DNA from: an uncultured Acidobacteriia bacterium
Lineage (GTDB): Bacteria; Acidobacteriota; Terriglobia; Bryobacterales; Bryobacteraceae
Length of the DNA stretch: 64,000 nt
Reading direction: 5' to 3'
NCBI GenBank assembly: GCA_903900705.1
Contig: CAIUOG010000055.1
Span: 1 to 64,000 of the forward strand
Part shown: piece by piece, positions 1 through 8,415 of the stretch
Layout of the letters: each line of letters starts with the position of its first letter
Position numbering within the stretch: position 1 is the stretch's first letter
Notes under the pieces: generated by a model
What the model was told of the DNA's origin: nothing
The model's input: only the letters and a program-made list of their open reading frames with translations
Databases searched by the model: none
Position numbers and translations under genes: made by a program

Positions 1-81
1 AATAACTTCTACCAGTTCGGCAGAAACTGGGTACCGCAGTATTCGGTCGGCGTGGGCTGGAGTTTCGGTCGCGGCGAATAG
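1..81 (+). CDS. C-terminal end of an outer-membrane protein (partial)
   Basis: The first 26 codons of the window are open and end in a TAG at 79-81. The peptide is rich in alternating aromatic and polar residues (motif YSVGVGWSFGRGE at its end), which looks like the last strands of an outer-membrane beta-barrel. The gene starts outside the window, so its family cannot be named. A strong hairpin terminator follows directly, which supports a real gene end here. Confidence 0.55.
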   Translation, partial: NNFYQFGRNWVPQYSVGVGWSFGRGE

Positions 82-90
82 AGTAATAGA

Positions 91-122
91 AAAGGACCCG
101 GATTTCTCCGGGTCCTTTTTCC
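91..122. terminator. Intrinsic terminator, probably bidirectional
   Basis: A perfect 10-bp GC-rich inverted repeat (92-101 with 108-117, 6-nt loop) is followed by a run of T on the plus strand and preceded by a run of A, so it can end the plus-strand gene at 81 and also the minus-strand gene at 139. Confidence 0.85.
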
Positions 123-138
123 TTTTCCAGAATAATTC

Positions 139-1527
139 TTACTGCTTGATGATCTGACCGTCGCGCTTCCGGAGTTCGCCCCAGCCGCCATTGAGGTTGC
201 TCCGTCCACCCACGCCGCTGCTGGGGGCGCGTCCGCTGTCAGCCCCGGACTGGAACGGGAACTTCGCGGCAGCCTTCTCATCCACTTCGATTCCCCAACC
301 CGGCTTGGTGCTGGGCCAGATGTAGCCGTCTTCCAGCACGGGACAGCCGTGAAACACTTCGCGGGAATTGGCATTGAAGGCGGAGTATTCCTGCACGCCG
401 AAGTTGTAGCTGACAACGTCGAGCGTGACATTCGCCATGTGGCCGATGGGTGAGACGTCCCCCGGACCGTGCCACGCGGTTTTCACGCCGAAATGCTCGC
501 CCAGAATCGCAATCTTGCGGCACGGCGTGAAGCCGCCCGCTTGAGAGACGTGAACGCGGATATAGTCGATCAGCCGTTCGGCCATCAGCGGGGTCCACTC
601 GTGCGGACTGTTGAAGAGTTCACCCATCGCCAGAGGTGTGGCGCACTGCTGTTTGATCAGCCGGAAATACGAGATATCTTCGGGAGACAACACATCTTCG
701 AGGAACAGCAGCTTGAACTTCTCCACATCTTTCGCAAACTGCACCGCCTGATTGGGCGTGACGCGCTCATGCACGTCATGCAGCAGGTTGATTTCTTCCC
801 CCAACTGGGTGCGGCAGGCATCGAAAAGCTTCAGCGCGCGGCGAATGTAAGGCAGTGGTTCGAAAACCGCGCCATCGTGCAAACCCTTCACGGCGGGAAC
901 GGCATTCGCGCCGCCGCGCCCGCCCGCGCCGTAACCGTCATAGCCCGGGGTATTGACCTGCACGCGGACGTTGCGGAAGCCCTGCTCCATGAACATCTTT
1001 GCCTGATCGATGGTCTGCTGGATTTCGGCTCCCGAAGCATGCGTGTAGGCATCCGCCGCTTCCCGGCACTTACCGCCCACCAAATCGTATACCGGCATTT
1101 TCGCCATGCGGCCCTTGATGTCCCAAAGCGCCTGATCCACGCCGCTGATGGCGTTGTTCAGCACCGGGCCGTTTTTCCAGTAGGAACTGTCGTAGCAGAG
1201 CTGCCAGGTGTCCTCAATCCGGTCCACGGGGTGGTTCAGCAGCAATGGCTTGAGATAACGCTCGACCGCGGGCTTCACGAGATCAGCACGCTGGGTAAAC
1301 GTGGCGCAGCCGTAGCCATAAAGACCATCCTGGTCGGTAAGAATCTTCACCACCGACAGCCGGACTCCGGCGGGCGCGGTTTCAATCACCTGAATGTCTT
1401 TGATCTTCGGCGCGGGCAGGCCGCGAACGGCCTTCTCCACAGCCTGCTGGGCACGCTGCTCGCGGGGCGTAACGAGGCCCGCGAGGCCGGCGGCGGCGAT
1501 CGATTTCAGCACATTGCGACGCTTCAT
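139..1527 (-). CDS. Exported mandelate racemase/enolase superfamily protein, ManD/RspA-like
   Basis: 462 residues of the RspA/D-mannonate dehydratase branch of the enolase superfamily. The N-terminus has a Tat-like leader (KRRNVLKS followed by an Ala-rich stretch to about residue 26). Metal ligands are visible as D251 of the DVHER motif, E277 (LEDV) and E303 (MGELF), with catalytic-type H253 and H353 (WHGPGD). Family members dehydrate sugar acids; true substrate is not readable from sequence, and many RspA-like members have little activity on mannonate. The leader is unusual for this usually cytoplasmic fold but common in Acidobacteria. It is the last gene of the minus-strand run below ccmD, 24 bp away, yet is functionally unrelated to heme maturation. 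Confidence 0.85.
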   Translation of the reverse strand: MKRRNVLKSIAAAGLAGLVTPREQRAQQAVEKAVRGLPAPKIKDIQVIETAPAGVRLSVVKILTDQDGLYGYGCATFTQRADLVKPAVERYLKPLLLNHPVDRIEDTWQLCYDSSYWKNGPVLNNAISGVDQALWDIKGRMAKMPVYDLVGGKCREAADAYTHASGAEIQQTIDQAKMFMEQGFRNVRVQVNTPGYDGYGAGGRGGANAVPAVKGLHDGAVFEPLPYIRRALKLFDACRTQLGEEINLLHDVHERVTPNQAVQFAKDVEKFKLLFLEDVLSPEDISYFRLIKQQCATPLAMGELFNSPHEWTPLMAERLIDYIRVHVSQAGGFTPCRKIAILGEHFGVKTAWHGPGDVSPIGHMANVTLDVVSYNFGVQEYSAFNANSREVFHGCPVLEDGYIWPSTKPGWGIEVDEKAAAKFPFQSGADSGRAPSSGVGGRSNLNGGWGELRKRDGQIIKQ

Positions 1528-1551
1528 TGTGTTTTCAGAATTCTCCGTTTG

Positions 1552-1707
1552 TTAAGACTTTTCGCGGTCCTCCACCAGCGATTTGAGACGAGCGAGTTCC
1601 CGGTCAATGCGACGGCCGCGGCTGACCAGCGAGAGAACAAATGCCGTGATGATGATCCAGCCCGCCGAGTACCCGTAGAACAGGAACGTGAGATTCGTAA
1701 TGTCCAT
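1552..1707 (-). CDS. ccmD: CcmD-like small membrane protein
   Basis: A 51-residue ORF: one hydrophobic helix near residues 6-27 (FLFYGYSAGWIIITAF) followed by a charged helix (RRIDRELARLKSLVEDRE). This is the classic CcmD shape: one transmembrane segment and a basic/acidic cytoplasmic tail. CcmD stabilises heme-loaded CcmE on the CcmABC complex. It lies directly after ccmC in the same direction, the usual place for ccmD. Too short for simple ORF calling, identified from position and topology rather than strict sequence identity. Confidence 0.8.
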   Translation of the reverse strand: MDITNLTFLFYGYSAGWIIITAFVLSLVSRGRRIDRELARLKSLVEDREKS

Positions 1708-1775
1708 CTGGTTTGAAGACCCCCTGATTCTATAACAGTGAATGCACGAACACGAAAAGCGATAAGTGATAAATC

Positions 1776-2456
1776 TTAGGCCGCATGCAACTCGCGGCGA
1801 AGCGAGTCGATTTCACGCTGGCTGGTTTCCTGATGCATGCGCACCAGCACCAGCGCGGTGCCGATGAGGAACAACGCGAGAATGCCGATGCCGAACGGCG
1901 CTTTGAACATGGGCGCCATCTGGCCGGTTTCGAGCACCGGTCCCGGATGCTGCGTGCGGACATTAGGCAACCGGATCGCCATCAACACGAGCGGAATATC
2001 GGCATAAGCGAAGATGGCGACAATCGAGGACAGGCTGGCCCGCTGCGTCGGCTCCGCGATTGCAGGGCGGATGAGCAGATAGCCCAGATAGAGCAGGAAG
2101 CACATCAGCTGCGACGTCATGCGCAGATCCCACGCCCACCAGATGCCCCACTGGTTGCGGCCCCAGATGCTGCCGGTCACCAGGTTCAACAGGATGAGCA
2201 TGGTGCCCACTTCAATGCAGGAAACGGTGATCGAGTCCCAGATAAAGTTCTTGGTGGCCAGAAACAGGATCGCCGTAATCAGCGCGACCGTGTAGAAGAT
2301 ATCGGCGTTGATGGCGGCCGGAACGTGGATGAAGATGATCCGGTAGACAGCGCCCTGCATGGCTTCGTCCGGAAGCTTGTTGAAGACGGTGTTCAGATTG
2401 AAGATCATGACCAGTGCGCCCAGCAGGCCCAGCAGGTAGACAGCTTTTTCACGCAT
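1776..2456 (-). CDS. ccmC: Heme exporter permease CcmC
   Basis: 226 residues, six predicted membrane helices. The tryptophan-rich heme-handling motif WGIWWAWD is at about residues 103-110, and the flanking external histidines expected of CcmC (H44 in IFIHVP and the one in TQHPGP near residue 170) are present. CcmC loads heme onto CcmE in the periplasm as part of the CcmABCD release complex. Preceded by ccmB (18-bp gap) and followed by ccmD, all on the minus strand. Confidence 0.95.
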   Translation of the reverse strand: MREKAVYLLGLLGALVMIFNLNTVFNKLPDEAMQGAVYRIIFIHVPAAINADIFYTVALITAILFLATKNFIWDSITVSCIEVGTMLILLNLVTGSIWGRNQWGIWWAWDLRMTSQLMCFLLYLGYLLIRPAIAEPTQRASLSSIVAIFAYADIPLVLMAIRLPNVRTQHPGPVLETGQMAPMFKAPFGIGILALFLIGTALVLVRMHQETSQREIDSLRRELHAA

Positions 2457-2474
2457 AGTGGACTCCTCCCAATA

Positions 2475-3158
2475 TCAAAACACTAATACAAAATCGATCA
2501 GATAGAGCGCCAGCGAAGTATAGATCAGATCGAAGCCGATCAGCAGGCGCAGCGAAGAAAGATTGTCGCCGGTCATCGATTCGCCGCCCAGCAGCGCGGT
2601 GGTGGTGCCCATGGCGCCGATCAGGAGCGGGATCAAAATGGGATACAGCAGCACCGGCAGCATGAGTTCGCGCAGCCGGACGTTGACGGTAACGGCGCTG
2701 AACGCGGTACCGACCACGGTAATGCCCCAGGTGGCGAGCAGGATTACAATCGCGAGCGAGCCGAACGACTCGGTCCAGCGAATGTTGTAGAACAGGCCGA
2801 AGACTGGCAGCGAGATCATTTCCACAATGATCAGCAGGCAGAAGGCGGCGACGGCTTTACCCAGAAAAATAGCCCAGCCGGGGGCGGGCGAAGAGATCAG
2901 CACGTCCAGACAATCGTTCGGAATCTCGCGAGCAAAACCGCGATTCACGATGAGCGCGCCGGCGAAGGAGTAGACCAGCCAGAGCAGACCGCCGGAGATG
3001 GCGTAGAGTTCTTCCCGTCCGAGGTCGAAGGCAAAGCTGAACAGCACCAGGATAACGAGTGAGAACGAGGCTGCCGCGTTGATGGATTCCTTGGTGCGCA
3101 GTTCGGTGCGGAGGTCTTTCTGCGCGATGGCCCAGGCGGTGAGAAGTCCGTGTTTCAT
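2475..3158 (-). CDS. ccmB: ABC transporter permease CcmB
   Basis: 227 residues with about six hydrophobic segments; N-terminal region (AIAQKDLRTELRTKE) matches the cytoplasmic start typical of CcmB. CcmB is the membrane partner of the ATPase CcmA; together with CcmC and CcmD they release holo-CcmE. The start codon overlaps the ccmA stop by 4 bp (ATGA), indicating translational coupling. Confidence 0.93.
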   Translation of the reverse strand: MKHGLLTAWAIAQKDLRTELRTKESINAAASFSLVILVLFSFAFDLGREELYAISGGLLWLVYSFAGALIVNRGFAREIPNDCLDVLISSPAPGWAIFLGKAVAAFCLLIIVEMISLPVFGLFYNIRWTESFGSLAIVILLATWGITVVGTAFSAVTVNVRLRELMLPVLLYPILIPLLIGAMGTTTALLGGESMTGDNLSSLRLLIGFDLIYTSLALYLIDFVLVF

Positions 3159-3829
3159 TGCTGGCGTTCACCGTAAGTGCGATAGAGCCAGCCGGGGTCG
3201 GCCAGCATCTCCGGCGTTTGCGGCCCTTTGTGGACGATCTGGCCGCGTTCGAGCAGCGCCACATTGGTAGCCAGTTCCATGGCTTCCCGGATCTGGTGGG
3301 TCGACATGATGATGGTGGCGCCGTTGTGCAAGGCCGACTGCAGCAGGGACTGCAGGACCGCGATAGCCTTGTCATCGAGCGACGTAAACGGCTCGTCGAG
3401 CAGCAGGACTTCCGGATTGTGCAGAAATGCGCGCGCCACAGCCAGCCGCTGGCGCATGCCGCGGGAGAACTCACGGGCCATGCCGTCTTTCACGCGCGCA
3501 AGGCCAACCCGTTCGAGCGCGGCGATGGCGGCTTTGGCGGGATCGTCCACGCCCTGCAACTGGCCGAAAAGGGTCAGGTTCTCGTAGGCCGAAAGATCGT
3601 CGTAGACGCCAATGCCGTGGCCCAGATAGCCGATACGCCCGTTGATCTTCACTTCGCCTTTAGTGGGTCTGGAGAGGTTCGCCAGGATCCGGAGCAGCGT
3701 GGTCTTCCCCGCCCCGTTGCGCCCCAGAAGAGCAAGGCAGGAACCGGACGTGACTTCAAGATCGGCTCCGCGCAGCGCCGGATAGTCGCCGAAATACTTC
3801 CAGACGCGCTCAGCCGCGACCGCGAGCAT
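3155..3829 (-). CDS. ccmA: Heme exporter ATP-binding protein CcmA
   Basis: 224-residue ABC ATPase: Walker A GRNGAGKTT at residues 36-44, signature FSRGMRQRL at 121-129 (SRGM replaces the canonical LSGGQ, as is usual in CcmA), Walker B LLLDEP at 142-147, and an H-loop (STHQ). It powers release of heme-CcmE from CcmC. The gene's start lies 20 bp inside the end of the preceding accessory gene, and its end overlaps ccmB, so it is embedded in one operon. Confidence 0.95.
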   Translation of the reverse strand: MLAVAAERVWKYFGDYPALRGADLEVTSGSCLALLGRNGAGKTTLLRILANLSRPTKGEVKINGRIGYLGHGIGVYDDLSAYENLTLFGQLQGVDDPAKAAIAALERVGLARVKDGMAREFSRGMRQRLAVARAFLHNPEVLLLDEPFTSLDDKAIAVLQSLLQSALHNGATIIMSTHQIREAMELATNVALLERGQIVHKGPQTPEMLADPGWLYRTYGERQQ

Positions 3830-4913
3830 GCTTAGAAGCTTTCGTTTCCTGGACGGGTGAGTAGGAGTCGCCTTCGATCGGGTTGCCTTTGCGGTATAGG
3901 ATGATGAAGCCGAGGATCAGCATGCCGAGCACACTGCCGAGCAGGTATTTCACCGCGTTCAGCTGCGTACCAAGATCAGAAGCGCCGCTGACCAGGCTGT
4001 AGAGCTTGGGCATGTTCATGCCGAGCGCGGGCTGGCCGCCGCCGCCGGAACTCTGTCCGCCCTCCTGCTGCGCGCCGGCGTTGGGATCACTCAGTGTGCC
4101 GGTGCCTTCCACCGTGAACTTCATGACGTTCCCGGTCACGCCCCAGATGGTCGCCTGGGTACGAGGCTCCTGACCGAGGTTTTGCAGCGTGTCGCCCTTA
4201 AAGGTGACGCCGACGGGAGCGATTACACGGGTGTTCCCACCCTTGGTGATGATTTCGTTTTCGAAAATGCCAGGGCTTCGGAAGGGCATGGACCACTGGA
4301 GATCCACGCGGGACTCGCCGGGCTTAATCGGGAAGTCGAGCTTGAACGTATTGGGGCGGGAGCCTGGATCCGGCGCCTTGCGGACCGGCAGACCACCCGG
4401 GGCGAGCGCATTCACTTCCACCTTGCCCTGCGCGAGAGCGGGGAGGGCGAACTGGAGAGTGCCGTGATCGGGGTCGTTCCAGGTCGTCTTACCGTCGTTC
4501 TTAAAGACGTAACTTTCGCTCACGTTCACGTTGCCGTCGGCCGAGGGTTCAAGCAGGATCATGTGCTGATCCACCTTGGCGTCACCCTGCTTCTTCGAGG
4601 ATTCGAAGACCGGGATTTCCACGCCGGTACCGGGCGTGCCGGGAGGCAGCATTTTGTTGTACTGCACGCCGCCATAGACGGCCTGCAGGAGCAGCGGTCC
4701 CGGACCAGCGGGGACTTCTTTCGTGATCTGGAATTTCCCCTGCGCGTCGGTCTTCACGCTGTCGATGAATTGTGGCCCCTGCTGCGTCGGCTGGAAGAGG
4801 GTTACGGTCGCGCCGGCGGCGGGTTTGCCTGTGGTGGAGTTCATCACCACGCCGTCAACGGCAGCGCTGGCCATCAGGCCTGAGAGAAGGAACAGAAGAA
4901 CGGTAAACTTCAT
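3810..4913 (-). CDS. Exported, C-terminally anchored protein with carboxypeptidase-regulatory-like domain, in ccm operon
   Basis: About 367 residues. A signal peptide (MKFTVLLFLLSGLMASA) leads into a beta-sandwich of the carboxypeptidase-regulatory-like/Cna-B type (residues ~20-100, pattern VDGVVMNSTTGKPAAGATV), a second beta-rich part, a Gly/Gln-rich linker, one membrane helix near residue 325 (LLGSVLGMLILGFIIL) and a short cytoplasmic tail. No heme or thiol motif is visible. The ATG at 4911-4913 overlaps the upstream TGA (ATGA), which decides this start over a longer reading. Its position between ccmH and ccmA with overlaps on both sides suggests a role in, or co-regulation with, cytochrome c assembly; function unknown. 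Confidence 0.75.
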   Translation of the reverse strand: MKFTVLLFLLSGLMASAAVDGVVMNSTTGKPAAGATVTLFQPTQQGPQFIDSVKTDAQGKFQITKEVPAGPGPLLLQAVYGGVQYNKMLPPGTPGTGVEIPVFESSKKQGDAKVDQHMILLEPSADGNVNVSESYVFKNDGKTTWNDPDHGTLQFALPALAQGKVEVNALAPGGLPVRKAPDPGSRPNTFKLDFPIKPGESRVDLQWSMPFRSPGIFENEIITKGGNTRVIAPVGVTFKGDTLQNLGQEPRTQATIWGVTGNVMKFTVEGTGTLSDPNAGAQQEGGQSSGGGGQPALGMNMPKLYSLVSGASDLGTQLNAVKYLLGSVLGMLILGFIILYRKGNPIEGDSYSPVQETKASKHARGRG

Positions 4914-5341
4914 TGCGTCACTTCCATCGGCTTGCCGCATTCGCCACAGAACTTCAGGGCTTTTTCGAAGGTCGCGCCGCAGCTGGGGCAGGAGTTCTTT
5001 TTCGGTTCCGGGGCTTTTGGCTCCGGCTTTGGTGCGACAGCCGGTTTGGACGCCGTGGTTAATCCCATCTCCGCCTTGATACGGTCCGTTTCTTCCAGAA
5101 CGCGCGCGAGTTCTTTCTGCAACTGCAACTTGGAGGACTGATAGTCTTCGTCAGAGAGTTTGTCCACGCGGTACTCGAACTGGAGGTCGCGCAGGTTCTC
5201 ATAGATCGACGCCTTCCTTTCGTCCAGATGACGGAATGGGGAAACCGGGGTCGGTTTCGGAAGGTCTTTCATTCGGATGAGCAGCAGGAAACCGATCATT
5301 CCGGCTCCCATCACTGCTCCAACAATCAGGCTCGGGTCCAT
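4910..5341 (-). CDS. Membrane-anchored coiled-coil zinc-ribbon protein in ccm operon (CcmI-like position)
   Basis: 143 residues: an N-terminal membrane helix (SLIVGAVMGAGMIGFLLLI, ~4-22), a charged helical region rich in Glu/Leu (~40-90) with the pattern ENLRDLQFEYRVDKLSDEDY that recalls the N-terminal part of CcmI, a Pro/Lys linker and a C-terminal zinc ribbon CPSCG...CGECG (4 Cys). CcmI is a chaperone that presents apocytochromes to the heme lyase; the helical part and operon position fit a reduced CcmI-like role, whereas the zinc ribbon is atypical. It is followed with a 4-bp overlap by the next gene and sits 16 bp after ccmH. Confidence 0.7.
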   Translation of the reverse strand: MDPSLIVGAVMGAGMIGFLLLIRMKDLPKPTPVSPFRHLDERKASIYENLRDLQFEYRVDKLSDEDYQSSKLQLQKELARVLEETDRIKAEMGLTTASKPAVAPKPEPKAPEPKKNSCPSCGATFEKALKFCGECGKPMEVTQ

Positions 5342-5357
5342 TTGCGGGGAAAGTCTT

Positions 5358-5852
5358 TCAGTCCAGCTTTTCTAAGTCTTTATCGATCTGGGCGCGGTAT
5401 TTCGCCAGCACCGGATCGTCGTCCAGGTGCGCTCCGGCAGTGGCGGGAGTCAGGTGTTTGGTGCCGCGCAGTTTCTTCAGCACAATCCAGAGGACTCCGC
5501 CGCCGGCGAGAAGTCCCAGATAAGGAATTACCCAGAAGAAGGAGTTCGGATCCGCGCGGAAAATTGCCTGGCCGTACTCGCGGATGAAGCTGGCGATCAC
5601 CTGATCGTCATTCATACCCGCGCGCTGCATCTTGTAGATCTTCGTCCGCGCCGGCTTACAAAAGTGGCACTGGCCCGAAGACATATTGCAATTGACGTTT
5701 TCCTGGCAGGCGCCACACTGGCAGGCAATGTGGACGCCGACACGCTTAACGTCGTCACTTTCAATTTCCGATGCCGATTGCGCCAGAGCCGCGACGGCCA
5801 GGGCCAGAACCAGCAACGCGCGCTTCAGCAGTTTAAGCTTCGACCGGTGCAT
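5358..5852 (-). CDS. ccmH: Cytochrome c maturation protein CcmH (atypical cysteine pattern)
   Basis: 164 residues: signal peptide (to about residue 25), a periplasmic CcmH helical domain with cysteines C44, C46, C49, C55, C62 and C65, the conserved C-terminal part of that domain (DDQVIASFIREYG), and a membrane helix near residues 112-133. Canonical CcmH reduces apocytochrome disulfides through a single LRCxxC motif; here a C46-x2-C49 pair is present with an added C62-x2-C65 pair. Start overlaps the end of ccmF by 20 bp. No thioredoxin-like CcmG is encoded in the operon. Confidence 0.85.
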   Translation of the reverse strand: MHRSKLKLLKRALLVLALAVAALAQSASEIESDDVKRVGVHIACQCGACQENVNCNMSSGQCHFCKPARTKIYKMQRAGMNDDQVIASFIREYGQAIFRADPNSFFWVIPYLGLLAGGGVLWIVLKKLRGTKHLTPATAGAHLDDDPVLAKYRAQIDKDLEKLD

Positions 5853-7839
5853 TCTTCTTCGCCATTCCTACAACTTCGGTGCGGGCATAAGACCGCGCGA
5901 CTTTGGCCGGTACCAGCGCCACTAAGGTGCCACCAATCAGGACCAGAACGCCGATCCAGATCCAGTCCACCAACGGGAAGACATAGGCCTGCAGCGTCGC
6001 CTTGTCGCCCTGCCGGGCGGCGTAGTTGATGTAGAGATCTTCGTTCAGGCGGCTGCGCAATGCCACAATTGCCGTGGCCTGCTGAGCGGCCTTATAAAAG
6101 CGCCGGGTGGGTTCGAGCGTCTCGATATGCTGACCGTTTTTCGAAACGTCCAGAATCGCGGTCTCCCACTGATAGTTCGGCGTGTCGCCCTCGGTCAGAT
6201 CCATCACCTTGAGGGTGTAAGCGCCCACCTGCATGACGCCGCCCTTATCCACTTCACCCACAGAGGTCTGGTTAAACGGGTGTCCGCTGTAACCGATGAA
6301 CATGAACACGATACCCATGTGCACCAGATAGCCACCATAGCGGCGCGTGTTGCGATGCGTCAGTTCCACCACGGCCTGGGCGAAGCTGATATTCATCTTT
6401 TCTTTGATCGCCCTCGAGCCGCGGAAGAACTCCATCACGATGGTGGCCGCGACGAAGAAGCAGAGGCTGAGCGAGATGATCGAGTAGGCGTACCGCATGC
6501 CGCCGGCGAGCAGTGCCCCGGCCACAACCAGCATGCCGATACCCGGAATCTGGAAGTTTTTCCGGATGCTTTCGATTGACGTCCGACGCCAGGCGAAGAG
6601 CGGACCAACGCCGGTGAGGAACAGCAGGAACAGGCCGATCGGGACCATCAGGCGGTTAAACCAAACGGCGTCGAGCGAGATTTTTTCGTTCGAGAACTTT
6701 TCCGTGATGACGGGGAAGAGCGTGCCCCAGAGGACGGCGAAGCAACTGGCCAGCAGGATCAGGTTGTTAAACAGGAAGCTCGACTCGCGGGAAACGACGC
6801 TCTCTAGTTCGGCTTCGCTCTTCAGATAGTTCAGGCGATCGATGATGAGCCAGACCACGGCTGCGATGCCGAGCGCGAGGAACGAGACAAAGTATTTGCC
6901 GATGGGCGACTCCGCGAACGCGTGGACGGAGCTCACAATGCCGGAACGAGTGAGGAACGTGCCGAAAATGCACAGGAAGAAGGTGGTGGAGACCAGTACC
7001 ATGTTCCAGACCTTCATCATGCCCTTCTTTTCCTGCATCATGACCGAGTGCAGGAAGGCCGTGCCCGCAAACCAGGGCAGAATCGAGGCGTTTTCCACCG
7101 GATCCCACATCCAGTAGCCGCCCCAGCCCAGAACGTGATACGCCCATGCGGAACCGAGCGCGACGCCGATGCTCTGGAACAGCCAGGTCACCAGAGTCCA
7201 CCGACGGGTCGTCAGAATCCAGCTGTCACCCGGGACTTTTTCGATCAGCGAGGCAATCGCGAAGGCGAACGGAACCGCGAAACCGACGTAGCCCAGATAC
7301 AGGAACGGCGGATGAATCACCATCGCCCAGTACTGCAGCAGCGGGTTCAGGCCCATGCCATCGGCCACGGACGTTACAACTTTATCGACGGCCAACACCT
7401 GGAAGGGGCTCACTACGAGGGTATTCAGCGTGAGGAAGAACAGCTGAATCGCGGAGAGAATCGCGACCACCCAGGGAAGCAGGTTCCGGTGCCGGCCTCG
7501 CGTGGTGAAGATCACAACGGCGCCGTAGGTGGAAAGCAGGAAGCTCCAGAAAAGGAGCGAACCTTCCTGACCACCCCACCAGGCGGCGAACTTGAAGAAC
7601 GGCGGCATGTCGCGGTTGGTGTGCGAGGCGACATAGGCCATTCTGTAGTCGCCCGTAATCAGCGAGTACACCAGAATGCCGGATGCCACGGTCACGAGGA
7701 ACCACACGGCCAGCACAGCGCGCTCGGCGCTTAAGGTGAGAAAGGGTTTCCGTTTCAGCCGTCCGACCACGCTCGCCACAATGGCGTAGAGCGAGATACA
7801 AAGGGCTAGCAGCAGAGCGAGAGCGCCTACATTTTCCAT
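5833..7839 (-). CDS. ccmF: Heme lyase subunit CcmF
   Basis: 668 residues with 14-15 hydrophobic segments, matching the family's ~650. The WWD-type heme motif (GWGGYWMWDPVENAS, about residues 232-250) and the flanking conserved histidines (e.g. VIHPPFLY, about 175) are clear. CcmF transfers heme from CcmE to apocytochrome CXXCH motifs with CcmH and CcmI. It lies 49 bp after ccmE and overlaps ccmH, so ccmE-F-H form one transcription unit. Confidence 0.95.
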   Translation of the reverse strand: MENVGALALLLALCISLYAIVASVVGRLKRKPFLTLSAERAVLAVWFLVTVASGILVYSLITGDYRMAYVASHTNRDMPPFFKFAAWWGGQEGSLLFWSFLLSTYGAVVIFTTRGRHRNLLPWVVAILSAIQLFFLTLNTLVVSPFQVLAVDKVVTSVADGMGLNPLLQYWAMVIHPPFLYLGYVGFAVPFAFAIASLIEKVPGDSWILTTRRWTLVTWLFQSIGVALGSAWAYHVLGWGGYWMWDPVENASILPWFAGTAFLHSVMMQEKKGMMKVWNMVLVSTTFFLCIFGTFLTRSGIVSSVHAFAESPIGKYFVSFLALGIAAVVWLIIDRLNYLKSEAELESVVSRESSFLFNNLILLASCFAVLWGTLFPVITEKFSNEKISLDAVWFNRLMVPIGLFLLFLTGVGPLFAWRRTSIESIRKNFQIPGIGMLVVAGALLAGGMRYAYSIISLSLCFFVAATIVMEFFRGSRAIKEKMNISFAQAVVELTHRNTRRYGGYLVHMGIVFMFIGYSGHPFNQTSVGEVDKGGVMQVGAYTLKVMDLTEGDTPNYQWETAILDVSKNGQHIETLEPTRRFYKAAQQATAIVALRSRLNEDLYINYAARQGDKATLQAYVFPLVDWIWIGVLVLIGGTLVALVPAKVARSYARTEVVGMAKKNAPVEA

Positions 7840-7888
7840 ATGTTCGGTAGATTCCTGGCGGACAGAACTTCTTTAAAATTATAAGGAC

Positions 7889-8353
7889 TTACAGCGCGGA
7901 ACGGTAGGACGAAGACTGACCTTCAGCGGGCACAATCTTCTTCTGCAGTCCGTCGGGAGCCATGCCGGGCTTCGGCGCATACTTTGAGGCGCACTTGGCC
8001 TGCACTTCCTGCGCGTGGAACAGACCATTCGAATCAAGGCGGCCACCGGCCAGCGCCTGCGCCCCGTCTTTAAAGGTATCCGGCAGCGGATCGCGTCCCT
8101 CGTAAACCACCGGGAGGACCAGAGATTCCTGCACAAGGTTAAAGCGCACGGTACCCGAACCGCGCACGATGGAGTCTTTCTGCACATCGCCGCCGACGCG
8201 AACGCGCCTTGTGGCAGCGTTGTTTCCGAGCTTGTGGAGTTCCGTGATGGTGACGTAGTACGTCTTCGAACTGCTGATGGTGGAGGTAGCCAACCACAGA
8301 AGTGAACTGACGATGATCGCCATCAGTGCCGCGAACTTTCCGTATTTTTTCAT
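7889..8353 (-). CDS. ccmE: Heme chaperone CcmE, CXXXY variant
   Basis: 154 residues: one N-terminal membrane anchor (residues ~8-25) and an OB-fold periplasmic domain (VRVGGDV, VRFNL, VVYEG, LAGGRLDSNGLFHA). In the classical protein a His in HxxxY binds heme covalently; here the equivalent site is C121-ASK-Y125, i.e. a CXXXY form. This variant is known from sulfate reducers and archaea (the so-called System I*). An AAAAAATACGG-type leader and GGAGAGGGA ribosome site precede the ATG. First gene of the ccm block. Confidence 0.92.
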   Translation of the reverse strand: MKKYGKFAALMAIIVSSLLWLATSTISSSKTYYVTITELHKLGNNAATRRVRVGGDVQKDSIVRGSGTVRFNLVQESLVLPVVYEGRDPLPDTFKDGAQALAGGRLDSNGLFHAQEVQAKCASKYAPKPGMAPDGLQKKIVPAEGQSSSYRSAL

Positions 8354-8415
8354 TGTCCCTCTCCTACTTAAGTATAGCGTCGGGCGCTATTCAATATAGC
8401 CCCTCGCCATTTTCC

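Noticed and set aside
469-1716. 415-residue reading frame on the plus strand
   Set aside because: Antisense to the ManD-like gene and ccmD; Arg/His-rich shadow.
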